Assembly: GCF_000420465.1 (NCBI RefSeq)
Contig: NZ_ATUZ01000014.1
Location: 124,001 to 188,000 of the forward strand
DNA length: 64,000 nucleotides
DNA from: Desulfovibrio desulfuricans DSM 642
GTDB taxonomy: Bacteria > Desulfobacterota > Desulfovibrionia > Desulfovibrionales > Desulfovibrionaceae
Direction: 5' to 3'
Positions 1-7,404 of the stretch are shown here, one piece after another (positions within the stretch are counted from its first letter, which is position 1; each line of letters starts with the position of its first letter). The notes below the pieces were generated by a model. It had not been told where the DNA came from. It worked only from the letters and a program-made list of their open reading frames with translations, and ran no database searches. The translations under genes and the position numbers were made by a program.

Positions 1-1382
1 TCGTGCGCGAAAAACTGGACATGCCTGACGCCCCTGGCGAGATTGGCGTATACATGCGGCGCTACCACCACTGCGAGTCAAAAACCGCCTTCTACATCCA
101 GCGCCTTTTGCGCTCGCCCAAATCCGTGCGTTTTGAAAAGCCGGATGCGCTGGTGGACAAGGTTGTGGGCGAACTGAACATATCCCTCGCGGCAGAGCAG
201 CTTGAGGCCGTGCGCACCGCCGCCCGCAGCAAGATGATGGTGCTCACCGGCGGCCCCGGCACGGGCAAAACCACCATCATCAATGCCATCATCAAACTCT
301 TTGGCGAGGTGCGCGCCCGCATTCTGCTGGCCGCCCCCACAGGCCGCGCCGCCAAGCGCATGTCTGAAACATCGGGTCGCGAATCGCGCACCATCCACCG
401 TCTGCTGGAATACAGCCCCAAGGAAGACGGCTTTGCCCGCAATGAGGACAATCCCCTCGCCTGCGGCCTCCTCGTGGTTGACGAAGCCTCCATGATGGAC
501 ACCCTGCTCTTCTATCACCTGCTCAAGGCCGTGCCGCTTGGCGCAACGCTTGTGCTGGTGGGCGACGTGCACCAGTTGCCCTCGGTAGGCCCGGGCAACG
601 TGCTTGCAGACATTATCCGTTCCGGCGTTGTGCCTGTTGTGGAACTGACCGAAATTTTCCGTCAGTCCGCCGAGAGCGAAATCATCTGCAATGCCCACCT
701 TATCAACCGTGGCGAAATTCCCTCGCTGGAATCAAGCAAGGAGCGGCTCTCGGACTTTTACTTTATCCACCAGAATGATGCCGAAAAGGCCGCAGAGCTC
801 ATTGTGGATCTGGTGCGCAACCACATTCCCCGGCGATTCAACCTCGACCCCGTTGACGACATCCAGGTGCTCACGCCCATGCACAAGGGCGCTGTAGGCG
901 CTGGCCGCATGAACGCCTGCCTGCAGGAAGCCCTGAACCCGCACGGCATTGAAGTGCGCCGTGGCGACCGTTGCTTCCGCCTGCACGACAAGGTCATGCA
1001 GATACGCAACAACTACGACAAGGACGTTTTTAACGGCGACATGGGGCGCATCAGCTTTATGGACGTGCGCGAACGCACCCTCAGCATCACCTTTGACGAA
1101 CGCGTTGTGCCCTACGAATTTGACGAACTGGACGAAATCGCGCCCGCCTACGCCATTTCCATCCACAAATCGCAAGGCTCGGAATACCCTGCTGTGGTTA
1201 TTCCCGTCATGATGCAGCACTATGTGCTCCTGCAACGCAACCTTATTTACACGGGCGTAACGCGCGGCAAGAAACTGGTCATTCTGGTTGGCGAATCCCG
1301 CGCCTTGCACATGGCTGTCAAAAACAACAAGACCCGCAAGCGCTTCACCCGCTTGGCGCAACGCCTCACGCCTGTGGAGTAG
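1..1382 (+). CDS. RecD2/TraA-type ATP-dependent DNA helicase, 5'-truncated by window edge
   Basis: Superfamily 1B DNA helicase of the RecD2 (YrrC-like) group, acting in cytoplasmic DNA repair. About 459 C-terminal residues are present and the frame is open to the window edge, so the N-terminal part of a roughly 720-740 residue family member lies outside. Visible motifs are Walker A GGPGTGKTT (near residue 83), a Q/GxGK-type NTPase core, the Walker B-like VVDEASMMD, VGDVHQLPSVGPG, and the C-terminal UvrD-like block AYAISIHKSQGSEYPAVV followed by YTGVTRGKK. No RecB or RecC is visible nearby, consistent with a stand-alone RecD2. The true start cannot be judged here. Confidence 0.9.
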   Translation, partial: VREKLDMPDAPGEIGVYMRRYHHCESKTAFYIQRLLRSPKSVRFEKPDALVDKVVGELNISLAAEQLEAVRTAARSKMMVLTGGPGTGKTTIINAIIKLFGEVRARILLAAPTGRAAKRMSETSGRESRTIHRLLEYSPKEDGFARNEDNPLACGLLVVDEASMMDTLLFYHLLKAVPLGATLVLVGDVHQLPSVGPGNVLADIIRSGVVPVVELTEIFRQSAESEIICNAHLINRGEIPSLESSKERLSDFYFIHQNDAEKAAELIVDLVRNHIPRRFNLDPVDDIQVLTPMHKGAVGAGRMNACLQEALNPHGIEVRRGDRCFRLHDKVMQIRNNYDKDVFNGDMGRISFMDVRERTLSITFDERVVPYEFDELDEIAPAYAISIHKSQGSEYPAVVIPVMMQHYVLLQRNLIYTGVTRGKKLVILVGESRALHMAVKNNKTRKRFTRLAQRLTPVE

Positions 1383-1467
1383 CCGACTCTGCACGAATTA
1401 TTTTTCTGAAGCTCCAGCCAATTTGTAATACGTTTTTTAAAGAAACAGTGCCGCACCAGGATTCATT

Positions 1468-2100
1468 ATGAAATACCTTGATAACTCATGGGAAAGAAAT
1501 GAACATTTCAATTTCTTTCAGTCACGAAAAAATCCGTGCTTCAGTGTTTCGTTTTCAGCAAATGTTGCCAGGTTGTATGAAGCAAAAAAACAGAATGGCT
1601 TTCGGCTTACAGATTGCATCTATTTTGCCGCCATGCTCGCCGTTCATGGCGTTGCTGGCTTCAGACAGCGCATAGTCAATCTGCGCCCCGTGGAATTTGA
1701 CAGCATTGATGCAGCGTTTACCTACATCCCCAAAGGCAGAACCTTACATTGCAATTGCGTTGCGAAATTTGATCGCAAATTTTCCATATTCAGCAGCAAC
1801 ATCAGCGCAGCGCGGGCCATTGCCGACCAGAATCCAACGCTTTGCCCCGAGGGCGGCGATGTGCAAAACTTGATCTACTTTAGCTGCCTGCCAGATATTC
1901 CCATACTTTCTGCAACAAATCCCTGGGGTGATCCGTGGGTTGACAGCGTGCCCAGAATTCTTTTTGGAAAAAAGGATTCCTTGGGGAATCTCACCGTGTC
2001 CATTGAAGCGCTCCACAGCTTTATTGATGGAATACATCTGGCTGAGTTTTATAAGCTCTTCTCGCAAATCATCGAATCACCCCACGAATACTTCGGCTAA
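1468..2100 (+). CDS. Chloramphenicol acetyltransferase-like (CatA family) protein
   Basis: 210-residue protein of the CAT fold family (usual length about 213-220), which transfers acetyl from acetyl-CoA to chloramphenicol or related hydroxyl acceptors. The catalytic block reads ALHSFIDGIHLAEF: His183 aligns with the catalytic His and Asp187 with the structural Asp of the canonical HHAVCDGFH motif. The stretch YFSCLPDIP matches the active-site Ser loop. An AGGA Shine-Dalgarno lies 6 nt before the ATG, and the gene has its own terminator. It looks clearly more AT-rich than the GC-rich flanking genes, which suggests transfer. The family assignment is fairly sure. Whether it confers resistance is inference, since many xenobiotic acetyltransferases of this fold do not. 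Confidence 0.8.
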   Translation: MKYLDNSWERNEHFNFFQSRKNPCFSVSFSANVARLYEAKKQNGFRLTDCIYFAAMLAVHGVAGFRQRIVNLRPVEFDSIDAAFTYIPKGRTLHCNCVAKFDRKFSIFSSNISAARAIADQNPTLCPEGGDVQNLIYFSCLPDIPILSATNPWGDPWVDSVPRILFGKKDSLGNLTVSIEALHSFIDGIHLAEFYKLFSQIIESPHEYFG

Positions 2101-2125
2101 TCACGACAGCGCCATTCAAAATTCA

Positions 2126-2163
2126 AGCCCGGCTCATTCCATGAACCGGGCTATCTTTTTTTC
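2126..2163 (+). terminator. Rho-independent terminator of the CAT-like gene
   Basis: Stem AGCCCGG/CCGGGCT (2126-2132 with 2146-2152) is extended by an inner TCAT/ATGA pairing. The run TCTTTTTTTTC follows on the plus strand. It begins 26 nt after the stop codon and could also stop minus-strand transcripts coming from ribB, though the T-run on that side is poor. Confidence 0.85.
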
Positions 2164-2236
2164 ATGAGGTCAGACTTTCCTGCGCCATGTGAGGAAGGGC
2201 CGCTTTGCGTTCAGAGAGCCGCCCCCTTGACTTCCC

Positions 2237-2327
2237 GCACGATGGATTTTGTTCGCTGACGAGAAAAGCAGGGCTTTTTGCGCATAACCTTGATGGCCGC
2301 GCTGCATGATGCATTTTGTTCTCTGAC
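2237..2327. repeat. Degenerate 24-nt direct repeat pair
   Basis: GCACGATGGATTTTGTTCGC plus TGAC (2237-2260) matches GCATGATGCATTTTGTTCTC plus TGAC (2304-2327) at 21 of 24 positions. The start-to-start distance is 67 bp. Each copy is followed by a purine-rich run and a GC-CTTT tract. No function is evident. Confidence 0.6.
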
Positions 2328-2333
2328 AAGGAA

Positions 2334-2405
2334 GGAGCGCTTTGTATGCAGGGGGAGTGTACTCTTAGGTACTCGACCGAAATACAAAGCACTCCTGACG
2401 CAGCC
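2334..2405 (-). repeat. Covarying bulged hairpin element, copy 1 (downstream of ribB)
   Basis: In minus orientation the element reads GGCTGCGTCA, then a 14-bp outer stem (2382-2395 with 2334-2347, one G-U wobble), then an inner hairpin GAGTAC/GTACaCTC with a single bulged base and a 6-nt loop. The conserved text GGTCGAGTAC and CCCCTGC flanks the inner stem. It lies 35 nt past the ribB stop codon. A second copy after dsrD keeps the architecture with a different but still paired outer stem. It is too far from a T-run to be a plain terminator. A structured RNA, processing signal or REP-like mobile hairpin are all possible. Confidence 0.7.
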
Positions 2406-2439
2406 AGAGGGCAAAAGGCGCATGCAGCGCGGCCATCAA

Positions 2440-3111
2440 TTAAGCACTGGCGGCAAGGTGGAGGTCGCCCATAGCCAACCTCCACGCAGCAATATCTTCC
2501 ACACTGCACAAAGGCATGTTGTGAGCGCGGGCAAAGCCCGCAACTTCGGGCAGCCGGGCCATTTCGCCGTCATCCATGGTCAGTTCGCAGAGCACGCCGC
2601 AGGGTTCAAGGCCTGCCATACGCATGAGGTCGACCGTGGCTTCCGTGTGGCCGCGCCGTTCAAGCACACCGCCGGGACGCGCCCGCAGGGGGAACACATG
2701 GCCGGGGCGGCGCAGATGGGCGGGCTGGGCAGCGGGCGCAGCGGCGGCCTTGATGGTGGCAACGCGGTCAGCGGCGGAAACCCCCGTGGTAACGCCCGTG
2801 GCCGCCTCAATGGTGACGGTAAAGGCAGTTCCCTGAGTATTGGTGTTGTGGTCGGTCATCATGGGCAGGTCAAGGCGCTGCACATGCTCGTCCGTGAGGC
2901 ACAGGCAGACAATGCCGCTGCAATGCCGGATCAGCATGGCCATCTGCGGCACAGTGATGTGCTGCGCGCTGAAAATGAGGTCGCCTTCGTTCTCGCGGTT
3001 TTCGTCATCCACAACGCAGACGCCGCCGCCTTTGCGCAATGAGGCAAGAGCAGCGCGAACACGTTCTTCAGATGTGCCGAAAGAAGCAAGGGATAATGAG
3101 GACTGATGCAT
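2440..3111 (-). CDS. ribB: 3,4-dihydroxy-2-butanone-4-phosphate synthase
   Basis: Converts ribulose 5-phosphate to 3,4-dihydroxy-2-butanone 4-phosphate and formate, feeding riboflavin synthesis. The 223 residues match the usual length of stand-alone RibB. Diagnostic blocks are [56 protein letters not shown] and [15 protein letters not shown]. There is no GTP cyclohydrolase II (RibA) domain. The start chosen is the ATG at 3111, preceded by CAGGAG and giving the [13 protein letters not shown]-terminus. The frame stays open for another 100 codons, but those codons are the FMN riboswitch, so an upstream start would be an artefact. Confidence 0.96.
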   Translation of the reverse strand: MHQSSLSLASFGTSEERVRAALASLRKGGGVCVVDDENRENEGDLIFSAQHITVPQMAMLIRHCSGIVCLCLTDEHVQRLDLPMMTDHNTNTQGTAFTVTIEAATGVTTGVSAADRVATIKAAAAPAAQPAHLRRPGHVFPLRARPGGVLERRGHTEATVDLMRMAGLEPCGVLCELTMDDGEMARLPEVAGFARAHNMPLCSVEDIAAWRLAMGDLHLAASA

Positions 3112-3126
3112 TCCGTTCTCCTGTTT

Positions 3127-3143
3127 CCGGCTTTGTTTGCCGG
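3127..3143 (-). promoter_or_regulatory. Hairpin just upstream of the ribB Shine-Dalgarno
   Basis: CCGGC/GCCGG stem with a 7-nt loop (minus orientation) ends a few bases before the CAGGAG of ribB. It lies in the stretch between the FMN aptamer and the start codon, so it is a candidate part of the expression platform. No classical terminator with a long U-run is seen between aptamer and gene, which points to translational control. That is inference. Confidence 0.4.
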
Positions 3144-3231
3144 GAGATGGTGCATCAGGGCGTGGACGGGCCGCAACACAAAGTGCGCCTTCCAATAAAG
3201 GACGCACCGCTGCTGTGGGCGGCAAAAAACC

Positions 3232-3372
3232 GTTCTCTTCCATCCGGACTATAACCGTCGGCTTCGGATTCTCACCGAATCTGCTGACCCCAAACACTGG
3301 GCGCTCGCGGGCTGGCGGAAGCCTGCTGGCCGCCGCATCACCGCCGGTGGGGACTTTCACCCCGCCCTGAGA
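3232..3372 (-). ncRNA. FMN riboswitch (RFN element)
   Basis: On the minus strand the leader carries the conserved RFN landmarks in order: TCAGGGCGGGGTGAAAGTCC, CCCCACCGGCGGT, then a variable arm, then CAGCAGATTCGGTGAGAATC, CCGAAGCCGACGGTTATAGT and CCGGATGGAAGAGAACGG. These are the signature sequences of the FMN aptamer, with the P1 closing strands at its ends. The leader sits about 120 nt upstream of ribB, so FMN should repress RibB production. Confidence 0.97.
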
Positions 3373-3465
3373 AATCTCGAGCAGCTTACACCCCGGAAAG
3401 GACATGTGCAAGCATCACGTCACCTGCCGCGCCCCAAAGAGGCGTAATTATTCAGGCCCGGCCAT

Positions 3466-4047
3466 TCAGGTGGCGGCCTTGAACACAACAGCCTCATACC
3501 AGAATAATTGCGCCCCCGGCAGCTTCCACGAGCCGGGAGGCACCCCGGCCTTGAGACACAAATTATCCAGATAGGCCAGACGATCCCAACCCTGCTCCAC
3601 AGGCACCTGGGGCAAAAAAACGCCGCTGCGCCCCTCGTAGACCAGCACAAGGCCGTGCCGCCCCACCTCCACTGCGTCCGGGCCGGAGCAAGGACTGAGC
3701 TCGTCCAGAACGGAAATATCGAGGGCAACATGCGGCCATTCGGCAAGCGTTAGCTCGGGGAAACGGGGGTCTGCAAAAGCCGCAGCCTGCGCCATATGCC
3801 ACACAGTCGCATACAATGGCTCACGCCCCACAATATTGCCAATACAACCTCGAAGCCTCTCACCCATATTCAGGGTTACAAAAGCCCCAAGCGTTCGCCA
3901 CAGGGCACTTTCTGGTGCAAATTGTCCGGCAGGAGGTTGCGGAGCATCCGTCACGCTTTTTCCTGCCAATCCGGCTTCTATGGACATGCGGGCCTGATGC
4001 GACAAAAATTGCTTTTCAGTGTCAGACAGGGAAAATGCAATGCTCAT
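3466..4047 (-). CDS. AMMECR1 / AmmeMemoRadiSam system protein A
   Basis: 193-residue AMMECR1-domain protein. The family motif LRGCIGN is present (MGERLRGCIGNIVGREPLY), along with AAAFADPRFPELTLAEW, LDISVLDELSPC and a C-terminal VPVEQGWDRLAYLDNLCLKAG block. The family's biochemical role is not settled; it co-occurs with MEMO1 and a radical-SAM protein in the AmmeMemoRadiSam set. Neither partner is seen in this window. The start at 4047 was chosen because GGGAGG lies 5 nt before it; an upstream in-frame start would lack this. A perfect 17-bp palindrome lies 140 bp upstream. Convergent context: ribB is next downstream on the same strand, but separated by the riboswitch. Confidence 0.88.
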   Translation of the reverse strand: MSIAFSLSDTEKQFLSHQARMSIEAGLAGKSVTDAPQPPAGQFAPESALWRTLGAFVTLNMGERLRGCIGNIVGREPLYATVWHMAQAAAFADPRFPELTLAEWPHVALDISVLDELSPCSGPDAVEVGRHGLVLVYEGRSGVFLPQVPVEQGWDRLAYLDNLCLKAGVPPGSWKLPGAQLFWYEAVVFKAAT

Positions 4048-4186
4048 TCTGCCTCCCGCGTAACAAACAGGGTGTGAAAGCGAAACAGGACAGACCGGCA
4101 TACAGGTTTACCCGTTCAGCACAGATTGCGGGGAATACCCGCGCAGAGCAAGCCTTTGTGATCAAGAGGGAGCGTGGATGCTGCCA

Positions 4187-4203
4187 CATATGTGCCACAT
4201 ATG
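4187..4203. promoter_or_regulatory. Perfect 17-bp palindrome, possible operator
   Basis: CATATGTG-C-CACATATG is an exact inverted repeat with one central base. It also overlaps two direct copies of GCCACATATG spaced 11 bp apart (4183-4192 and 4194-4203), one helical turn. It lies 140 bp upstream of the AMMECR1 start codon. The TGTG/CACA half-sites resemble those used by CRP/FNR-family dimers, but no regulator can be assigned. Confidence 0.5.
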
Positions 4204-4292
4204 CCTTGTGACTTTCAGCTATGCATCTGTAGGCCAGTCTGCCGTAGCGCTTTAAACAAAGCCGAAGGCGGAGGAGCATACGACCGCCCCCC

Positions 4293-4340
4293 AAAAAAAA
4301 AGCAAGAAATGCCACAACTCGCGTTGCGGCATAACTTGCT
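4293..4340 (-). terminator. Strong Rho-independent terminator of the dsrABD transcript
   Basis: In minus orientation: AGCAAG, TT, ATGCCGCAAC, tetraloop GCGA, GTTGTGGCAT, TT, CTTGCT, then an unbroken run of T. This gives a 6-bp plus 10-bp stem (one G-U pair) around a symmetric internal loop, capped by a GNRA tetraloop. It lies about 260 nt past the dsrD stop and is the first terminator downstream of dsrD. Confidence 0.85.
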
Positions 4341-4498
4341 GAGGCTTACACGCAAAGGCTGACGCACCTTGCGAAGGCGCATGCATCAAGACATGTCCTT
4401 GCCGTTCGGGATAAGAATCCCGACAAATAATCCTGAGGCATTCTGAAGAAATATGCCAGACGACATCGGCCAGCAGCCAGATACAGTCGGCAACAAAG

Positions 4499-4567
4499 AC
4501 GCGCTTTTTATGCAGGGAGCGTACACGTTGTACTCGACCATAATAAAAAGCGCGTTTTGGCGCAGCC
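4499..4567 (-). repeat. Covarying bulged hairpin element, copy 2 (downstream of dsrD)
   Basis: Same architecture as the copy after ribB. In minus orientation it has GGCTGCGCCA, a perfect 13-bp outer stem (4543-4555 with 4499-4511, arms ACGCGCTTTTTAT and its complement), conserved GGTCGAGTAC, a 5-nt loop, and GTACgCTC with one bulged base, then CCCTGC. It begins 34 nt past the dsrD stop. Compared with copy 1 the outer stem has changed on both strands (for example G-C to T-A at the GTAT/TTAT position), which is compensatory change. Confidence 0.7.
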
Positions 4568-4601
4568 GAAAGCAAAGACCCTGGGCCAATGCGGTTTGCT
4601 G

Positions 4602-4838
4602 CTAATCTTCGCCTTCAGCGGCAGACTGCTTGCCCGCGCCCTTCATGCCGTACATGGTGGTGGAACCGGAAGACCAGAATTCCAGCACTTCTTCGTTCAC
4701 CAGCTTGGTGAGCACTTTCTTCACGTCGCGGGGTCCCTTGTCGGGGAACAGTTCAAGGAAATCCTTGAAATAGAACTTGGACTTGGACGAGGATTTGCTT
4801 TTCAGGAATTCAACAACAACGTCTTTGTCGTCAGCCAT
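4602..4838 (-). CDS. dsrD: Dissimilatory sulfite reductase accessory protein DsrD
   Basis: 78-residue DsrD, exactly the family length. It is a small winged-helix-like cytoplasmic protein that in sulfate reducers acts on DsrAB; it has been described as an allosteric activator of sulfite reduction. The sequence runs MADDKDVVVEFLKSKSSSK, then FYFKDFLELFPDKGPRDVKK and a basic-to-acidic tail ending GEDD-like. The ATG at 4838 was chosen because it gives the conserved MADDK start and follows an AGGAGAC Shine-Dalgarno. It lies 60 nt after dsrB on the same strand, completing the dsrABD operon. Confidence 0.97.
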   Translation of the reverse strand: MADDKDVVVEFLKSKSSSKSKFYFKDFLELFPDKGPRDVKKVLTKLVNEEVLEFWSSGSTTMYGMKGAGKQSAAEGED

Positions 4839-4898
4839 GGTGAGTCTCCTGTCCCGGCGGCGCAAATAGCGCCGCCGGGGTTGATAAACAAGCTATAT

Positions 4899-6044
4899 CT
4901 AGAACTTGAACTGCGTGCTCTGGCGCCACGTGTAGTAGGCGGGATCACGGAAGTCGTCGATAAGGTGGTGGGTGAATTCAAGGCCGGTCATCTTGAAGAA
5001 GGTTTCCCAGCCGATGCGTTCAGCCCAGTCGCCCAGACGTTCGTACTTGTTGGCGTTGGCCGCGTACACTTCAACGATGTGCTTCACGGTCTTGGTCAAC
5101 GAAGGCCAACGGGGCGGTTCGTTGGGGATGTAACCCACAACGACCTTGGAGAACTTGGGCATGCTGATGCGGTTGGAAACCTTGCCGCCAACCATGATGG
5201 CAACGCCATCGCCTTCGCCGTCCGAGATGGGCAGCGCGGGGCACATGGTGTAGCAGTTACCGCAGTACATGCAGCGGTCTTCCTTGATGGCGATGGAGTT
5301 CACCTTGTTGCCGTTGTATTCCACCTTGGTGGGACGCACAGCGGCGGTGGGGCAAGCAGAAACAGCCAAAGGAATTTCGCAGAGCTGGTCAGCCCATTCG
5401 TGGTCGACCATCGGGGGCTTGCGGTGGATACCCACAAGGCCGATGTCCGAGCAGTGCACGGCGCCGCACATGTTGATGCAGCAGGCAAGCGCGATGCGCA
5501 CGGGGGCGGGCAGACGCATGGACTTGAAGTCTTCAAACACGGCGTCCATCACGGCCTTGACCGGGCCGGAAGCATCGGTCGCGGGGGTGTGGCAGTGCAC
5601 CCAACCCTGAGTGTGCACCATGTTGCTGATGCCAGCGCCGGTGCCGCCCACGGGGAACTTGAACGAGCCACCGTCAAACTTGCGGCTGTTCAGGTCGTCG
5701 CGCAGGGCCTTCATGCCGGCTTCGCTGTCCACCATGAATTCAATGTTGTTACGGGTGGTCCAGCGCAGGTAGCCGCCACAGTACTTGTCGGCGATGTCGC
5801 ACAGCTCACGGATGTGAGTGATGGACATGGTACGGGTGCCGCCCACGCGGACGGTAAAGCACTTGTCGCCGCTTTCGGCCACGTGCACGAGCACGCCGGG
5901 CTCCAGAATTTCGTGATAGAGCCACTTGCCGAAGTTGTTCTTGATCACCGGCGGGAAGTATTCATTATACTTATGGGGTCCGATGTCAGTAATGCGGCCT
6001 TCCATCGGTTTTGCGGGATTGTACCCGGAAGAAATAAAAGCCAT
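4899..6044 (-). CDS. dsrB: Dissimilatory sulfite reductase beta subunit
   Basis: Catalytic subunit of the cytoplasmic alpha2beta2 sulfite reductase, the last reductive step of sulfate respiration. At 381 residues it is full length. The cysteines that bind the coupled [4Fe-4S]-siroheme in Desulfovibrio DsrB are all present at Cys151 (GWVHCHTP), Cys188, Cys189 and Cys193 (ACCINMCG). A ferredoxin insert with [12 protein letters not shown] follows near residue 260, so the active site looks intact. A GGGGGAG Shine-Dalgarno precedes the ATG, and the gene starts 18 nt after the dsrA stop, so the two are cotranscribed and probably translated in balance. Confidence 0.98.
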   Translation of the reverse strand: MAFISSGYNPAKPMEGRITDIGPHKYNEYFPPVIKNNFGKWLYHEILEPGVLVHVAESGDKCFTVRVGGTRTMSITHIRELCDIADKYCGGYLRWTTRNNIEFMVDSEAGMKALRDDLNSRKFDGGSFKFPVGGTGAGISNMVHTQGWVHCHTPATDASGPVKAVMDAVFEDFKSMRLPAPVRIALACCINMCGAVHCSDIGLVGIHRKPPMVDHEWADQLCEIPLAVSACPTAAVRPTKVEYNGNKVNSIAIKEDRCMYCGNCYTMCPALPISDGEGDGVAIMVGGKVSNRISMPKFSKVVVGYIPNEPPRWPSLTKTVKHIVEVYAANANKYERLGDWAERIGWETFFKMTGLEFTHHLIDDFRDPAYYTWRQSTQFKF

Positions 6045-6062
6045 GTTCTTCTCCCCCTTTCA

Positions 6063-7376
6063 CTAGCGTTGATGGCGTTTGCGGTAAGCAGCGAGGTCAC
6101 GGGTCCAGCCGCCGGGCACTTCTTCTTCCTTGAAGAAGATGTACGGGTTGGAACGCGGTTCCTTCACATGGTAGGCAGCGGCGGGAGTGTCGGTGACTTC
6201 CAGCAGCTTCTGGAACGACAGGCGCTTCATGGTTTCACCCACGCGCTCGCGGTTCTTGCCTTCTTCCATCCACCAGTCCCAAATCTTTTCGATGACTTCT
6301 TTCACGTCATCGTAAGGGGCTTCACAGGAAACGAAGGGCACGAGCAGCGAACCCATCTGGGCGCCGTCCACCACGGGGGCCTTGGCGCCCACGAGGATGC
6401 TCGCGCCGCGTTCGTCACCGATGTGCAGCGCGCGGGGCATGGTGTTGATGCAGTGCATGCAGCGCACACAGTCGGCGGTCTTGATGGAAAGCTTGGAGCC
6501 GTCCCACTTCATGCACTTGGAGGGGCACAGGTCCACGACTTCCTTCTGGATGTCGAACTTGCCCCAGTCGCGACCGGAGTGAGCGCCGGCGTTGGGGGCG
6601 AATTCGCCGCCCACGTAGCCCTTCACGGCGTCCTGGTCGATCTTGATGTCGTCCTTCCAGGTACCGACAACGGCAAAGTCGGAACGCGCCATGGCGCACA
6701 CGCAGCCGTTGGGGCAACCGTCGAACTTGAACTTGAACTTGTAGGGGAAGGCGGGACGGTGCAGTTCGTCCTGATAGTCCATGGTCAGCGTGTAGCACAT
6801 GTCCTGCGTGTTGTAGCAGGCATATTCGCAGCGCGACTGGCCAAGGCAGGATTCGGGCGTACGCAGGTTGGAGCCGGAACCACCCAGGTCAACATTCATG
6901 TTGTGGGTCAGTTCGTGGAAGATTTCTTCCAGCTGGGCAGTCTGGGTACCGAGCAGCACGATATCGCCGGTGGAACCGTGCATGTTAGTCAGACCAGAAC
7001 CACGCAGATCCCAAATATCGCACAGGTCGCGCAGGAACTTGCTGTGGTAGTACTTGCCGGAAGGCTGGGCCACACGCATGGTGTGGAAGTGCGCCACGCC
7101 GGGGAACATTTCGGGCTGGTCGCAGTAACGGCCGATAACGCCGCCGCCGTAACCGAACACACCCACGATGCCGCCGTGCTTCCAGTGTGTTTCCATTTCG
7201 TTGTAGGAAAGCTCAAGCACACCCAGAAGGTCTTCAGGGCAGTCCACAGGGATCTGATAATCAAGACCCTTGGGATTCTGGGCCCGAGAGGCCGCCTCCT
7301 GTTTGATGTCGGACACAAAGCTCGGCCAAGGGCCGCTTTCAAGCTGGTCCAACAAGGGGGTTGCATGTTTCGCCAT
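6063..7376 (-). CDS. dsrA: Dissimilatory sulfite reductase alpha subunit
   Basis: 437-residue alpha subunit of DsrAB. Cofactor-binding cysteines are seen at 177, 183, 221 and 225 (ESCLGQSRC and DGCPNGC), the same positions as in the D. vulgaris enzyme, where this site holds sirohydrochlorin. A ferredoxin-like domain follows (CPSKCMKWDG and CVRCMHCINTMP). The start at 7376 gives MAKHATP and stands 7 nt after GGAGG. The in-frame ATG two codons upstream leaves only one base of spacing, and the frame open further upstream is leader. The leader of over 400 nt carries a hairpin directly before the Shine-Dalgarno and a Rex-like site far upstream. Confidence 0.98.
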   Translation of the reverse strand: MAKHATPLLDQLESGPWPSFVSDIKQEAASRAQNPKGLDYQIPVDCPEDLLGVLELSYNEMETHWKHGGIVGVFGYGGGVIGRYCDQPEMFPGVAHFHTMRVAQPSGKYYHSKFLRDLCDIWDLRGSGLTNMHGSTGDIVLLGTQTAQLEEIFHELTHNMNVDLGGSGSNLRTPESCLGQSRCEYACYNTQDMCYTLTMDYQDELHRPAFPYKFKFKFDGCPNGCVCAMARSDFAVVGTWKDDIKIDQDAVKGYVGGEFAPNAGAHSGRDWGKFDIQKEVVDLCPSKCMKWDGSKLSIKTADCVRCMHCINTMPRALHIGDERGASILVGAKAPVVDGAQMGSLLVPFVSCEAPYDDVKEVIEKIWDWWMEEGKNRERVGETMKRLSFQKLLEVTDTPAAAYHVKEPRSNPYIFFKEEEVPGGWTRDLAAYRKRHQR

Positions 7377-7404
7377 TGCCATACCTCCACATGGTTTGTT
7401 TGTA

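Larger units (their letters stand above)
2163..2439. other. Repeat-bearing intergenic stretch between CAT-like gene and ribB
   Basis: No convincing gene. Short open frames on both strands lack start signals and family resemblance. The stretch holds a degenerate 24-nt direct repeat (2237-2260 and 2304-2327) and one copy of the covarying hairpin element (2334-2405). As ribB runs toward it, it would form the ribB 3' untranslated region. Confidence 0.6.
4048..4601. other. 554-bp intergenic region between AMMECR1 and dsrD
   Basis: No convincing gene on either strand. It contains a perfect 17-bp palindrome (4187-4203), a strong minus-strand terminator (4293-4340), a small hairpin TCGGGAT/ATCCCGA (4397-4414), and the second copy of the covarying hairpin element (4499-4567). 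The dsrD-proximal 260-310 nt are best read as the dsrABD 3' untranslated region, or as a short RNA gene of unknown role. Confidence 0.6.

Noticed and set aside
2162..2509. 115-codon minus-strand frame across the repeat region after ribB
   Set aside because: It overlaps the end of ribB, lacks a Shine-Dalgarno, and is made of the 24-nt repeats and the hairpin element. Better explained as non-coding repeat DNA.
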